Notes under the pieces: generated by a model | Seen by the model: the letters and a program-made list of their open reading frames with translations, nothing else | Database searches by the model: none | Told to the model about the DNA's origin: nothing | Shown: piece by piece, positions 63,357 through 64,000 of the stretch | Position numbering within the stretch: the stretch's first letter is position 1 | How the letters are laid out: the number at the start of each line of letters is the position of its first letter | Source: Hymenobacter translucens | GTDB lineage: Bacteria > Bacteroidota > Bacteroidia > Cytophagales > Hymenobacteraceae | DNA: 64,000 nucleotides | Assembly: GCF_020685205.1 (NCBI RefSeq) | Contig: NZ_JAJERB010000002.1 | Coordinates: forward strand, 186,001-250,000 | Reading direction: 5' to 3' | Position numbers and translations under genes: made by a program

Positions 63357-64000
63357 GTGGACCTGAGTTTCTTTACCGACAAAATCACCGCTGGCCTGAG
63401 CCAGCTGCGCTACGGCCAGGAGCCGGAAGCCCTGTATGAGCCCATCCGTTACATTATGGCCCTCGGCGGCAAGCGGATCCGGCCACTGCTCACTCTCCTG
63501 GGCGCCCACCTTTTTACCGATGAGCTCGGCCCGGTCGTCCGCCCGGCTCTGGCCACCGAGGTCTTTCACAACTTCACGTTGCTCCACGACGACATCATGG
63601 ACCAGGCTCCGTTGCGCCGGGGGCAGCCCACCGTGCATGAGAAGTGGAACGCCAACGTAGCCATCCTGAGCGGGGACGTGATGCTGGTGCGGGCCTATGA
63701 GCTGTTCTTGGACGTGGAGCCGCAACTCTTGCCCGGCATTCTGCGCAAGTTCAGCCGCACCGCCGCCGAGGTGTGCGAGGGCCAGCAGTGGGACATGCTG
63801 TTTGAAACCAAGCCCGACGTCAGCATCGGCCAGTACCTCGACATGATCCGGCTCAAGACGGCCGTGCTGCTGGGCTTCAGCCTGGAGCTGGGCGCCCTGC
63901 TCGGCGGTGCTGCTCCGGCTGATGCCGACCTGCTTCGGCAGTTCGGGGTCGACGTTGGCCTGGCCTTTCAGCTGCGCGACGACCTGCTCGACGTGTACGG
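63357..64000 (+). CDS. Polyprenyl diphosphate synthase, 3' end outside the window
   Basis: 214 residues are visible from a GTG at 63357 (MDLSFFTDKITAGLSQLRYG). The family landmarks are GGKRIRPLL, the first Asp-rich motif LLHDDIMD (FARM), GDVMLVRAYELF, and the second Asp-rich motif region FQLRDDLLDVY at the window edge. It extends isoprenoid chains by head-to-tail condensation, probably making the side chain of menaquinone. Chain length cannot be judged reliably without the whole gene. Confidence 0.92.
   Translation, partial: MDLSFFTDKITAGLSQLRYGQEPEALYEPIRYIMALGGKRIRPLLTLLGAHLFTDELGPVVRPALATEVFHNFTLLHDDIMDQAPLRRGQPTVHEKWNANVAILSGDVMLVRAYELFLDVEPQLLPGILRKFSRTAAEVCEGQQWDMLFETKPDVSIGQYLDMIRLKTAVLLGFSLELGALLGGAAPADADLLRQFGVDVGLAFQLRDDLLDVY

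Noticed and set aside
60656..63388. A 910-residue minus-strand frame opposite rnr
   Set aside because: Shadow of RNase R, whose domains are continuous on the plus strand.

Overview
The window is GC-rich chromosomal DNA from a Bacteroidota bacterium, most likely Hymenobacter or a close Cytophagales relative. The evidence is a type IX secretion system (T9SS) membrane protein of the PorP/SprF family, a GldJ-type gliding lipoprotein, several secreted proteins with T9SS sorting domains, carboxypeptidase-like regulatory domains, DUF4175 and AsmA-like proteins, and TAnnTTTG-like promoter elements in place of strong Shine-Dalgarno sites. No rRNA, tRNA, CRISPR array, prophage or insertion sequence was recognised.

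Layout. 0-7 kb: a partial acyltransferase, then a surface-signalling group. This holds a carboxypeptidase-regulatory membrane protein, a von Willebrand A protein, a Kelch T9SS cargo, and an ECF sigma factor whose stop overlaps an anti-sigma factor that also carries a TonB C-terminal domain. 7-18 kb: an M4 metalloprotease (T9SS type A), a dodecin with a long tail, and two tandem giant DUF7948/SBBP/PKD proteins with type B sorting domains. A third paralogue lies at 48-51 kb. 18-27 kb: fumarase, an acetyltransferase, undecaprenol/diacylglycerol kinase, a DinB protein, a thioredoxin-like protein, a DUF4382 lipoprotein and an AsmA protein. 27-37.5 kb: PorP/SprF, GldJ, ComF, an AhpD-like protein, exonuclease III, a giant coiled-coil DUF4175 protein, an RsbW-like ATPase, YbeY and an arginyltransferase-like protein. 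37.8-42.6 kb: MnmG, a methyltransferase and an Ig-like lipoprotein.

42.6-43.4 kb is non-coding and crowded with DnaA-box-like nonamers around an AT-rich stretch. A second small cluster lies at 44.5 kb. This is my best candidate for a chromosomal replication origin, with mnmG about 5 kb away. 44.6-64 kb: a PiT phosphate transporter, GlyRS, the third giant T9SS protein, an RND/MMPL permease, IleRS, LspA, a fused peptide ABC ATPase, RNase R and a partial polyprenyl diphosphate synthase.

Three things stand out beyond ordinary annotation. First, the DnaA-box field. Second, a set of short inverted-repeat elements built from tandem 7-base units; each has a different sequence but the same architecture, they sit tightly against start or stop codons, and one appears to lie in frame inside ileS. 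Third, two unusual proteins: a combined anti-sigma/TonB protein, and an IleRS whose HXGH signature reads GXHH.
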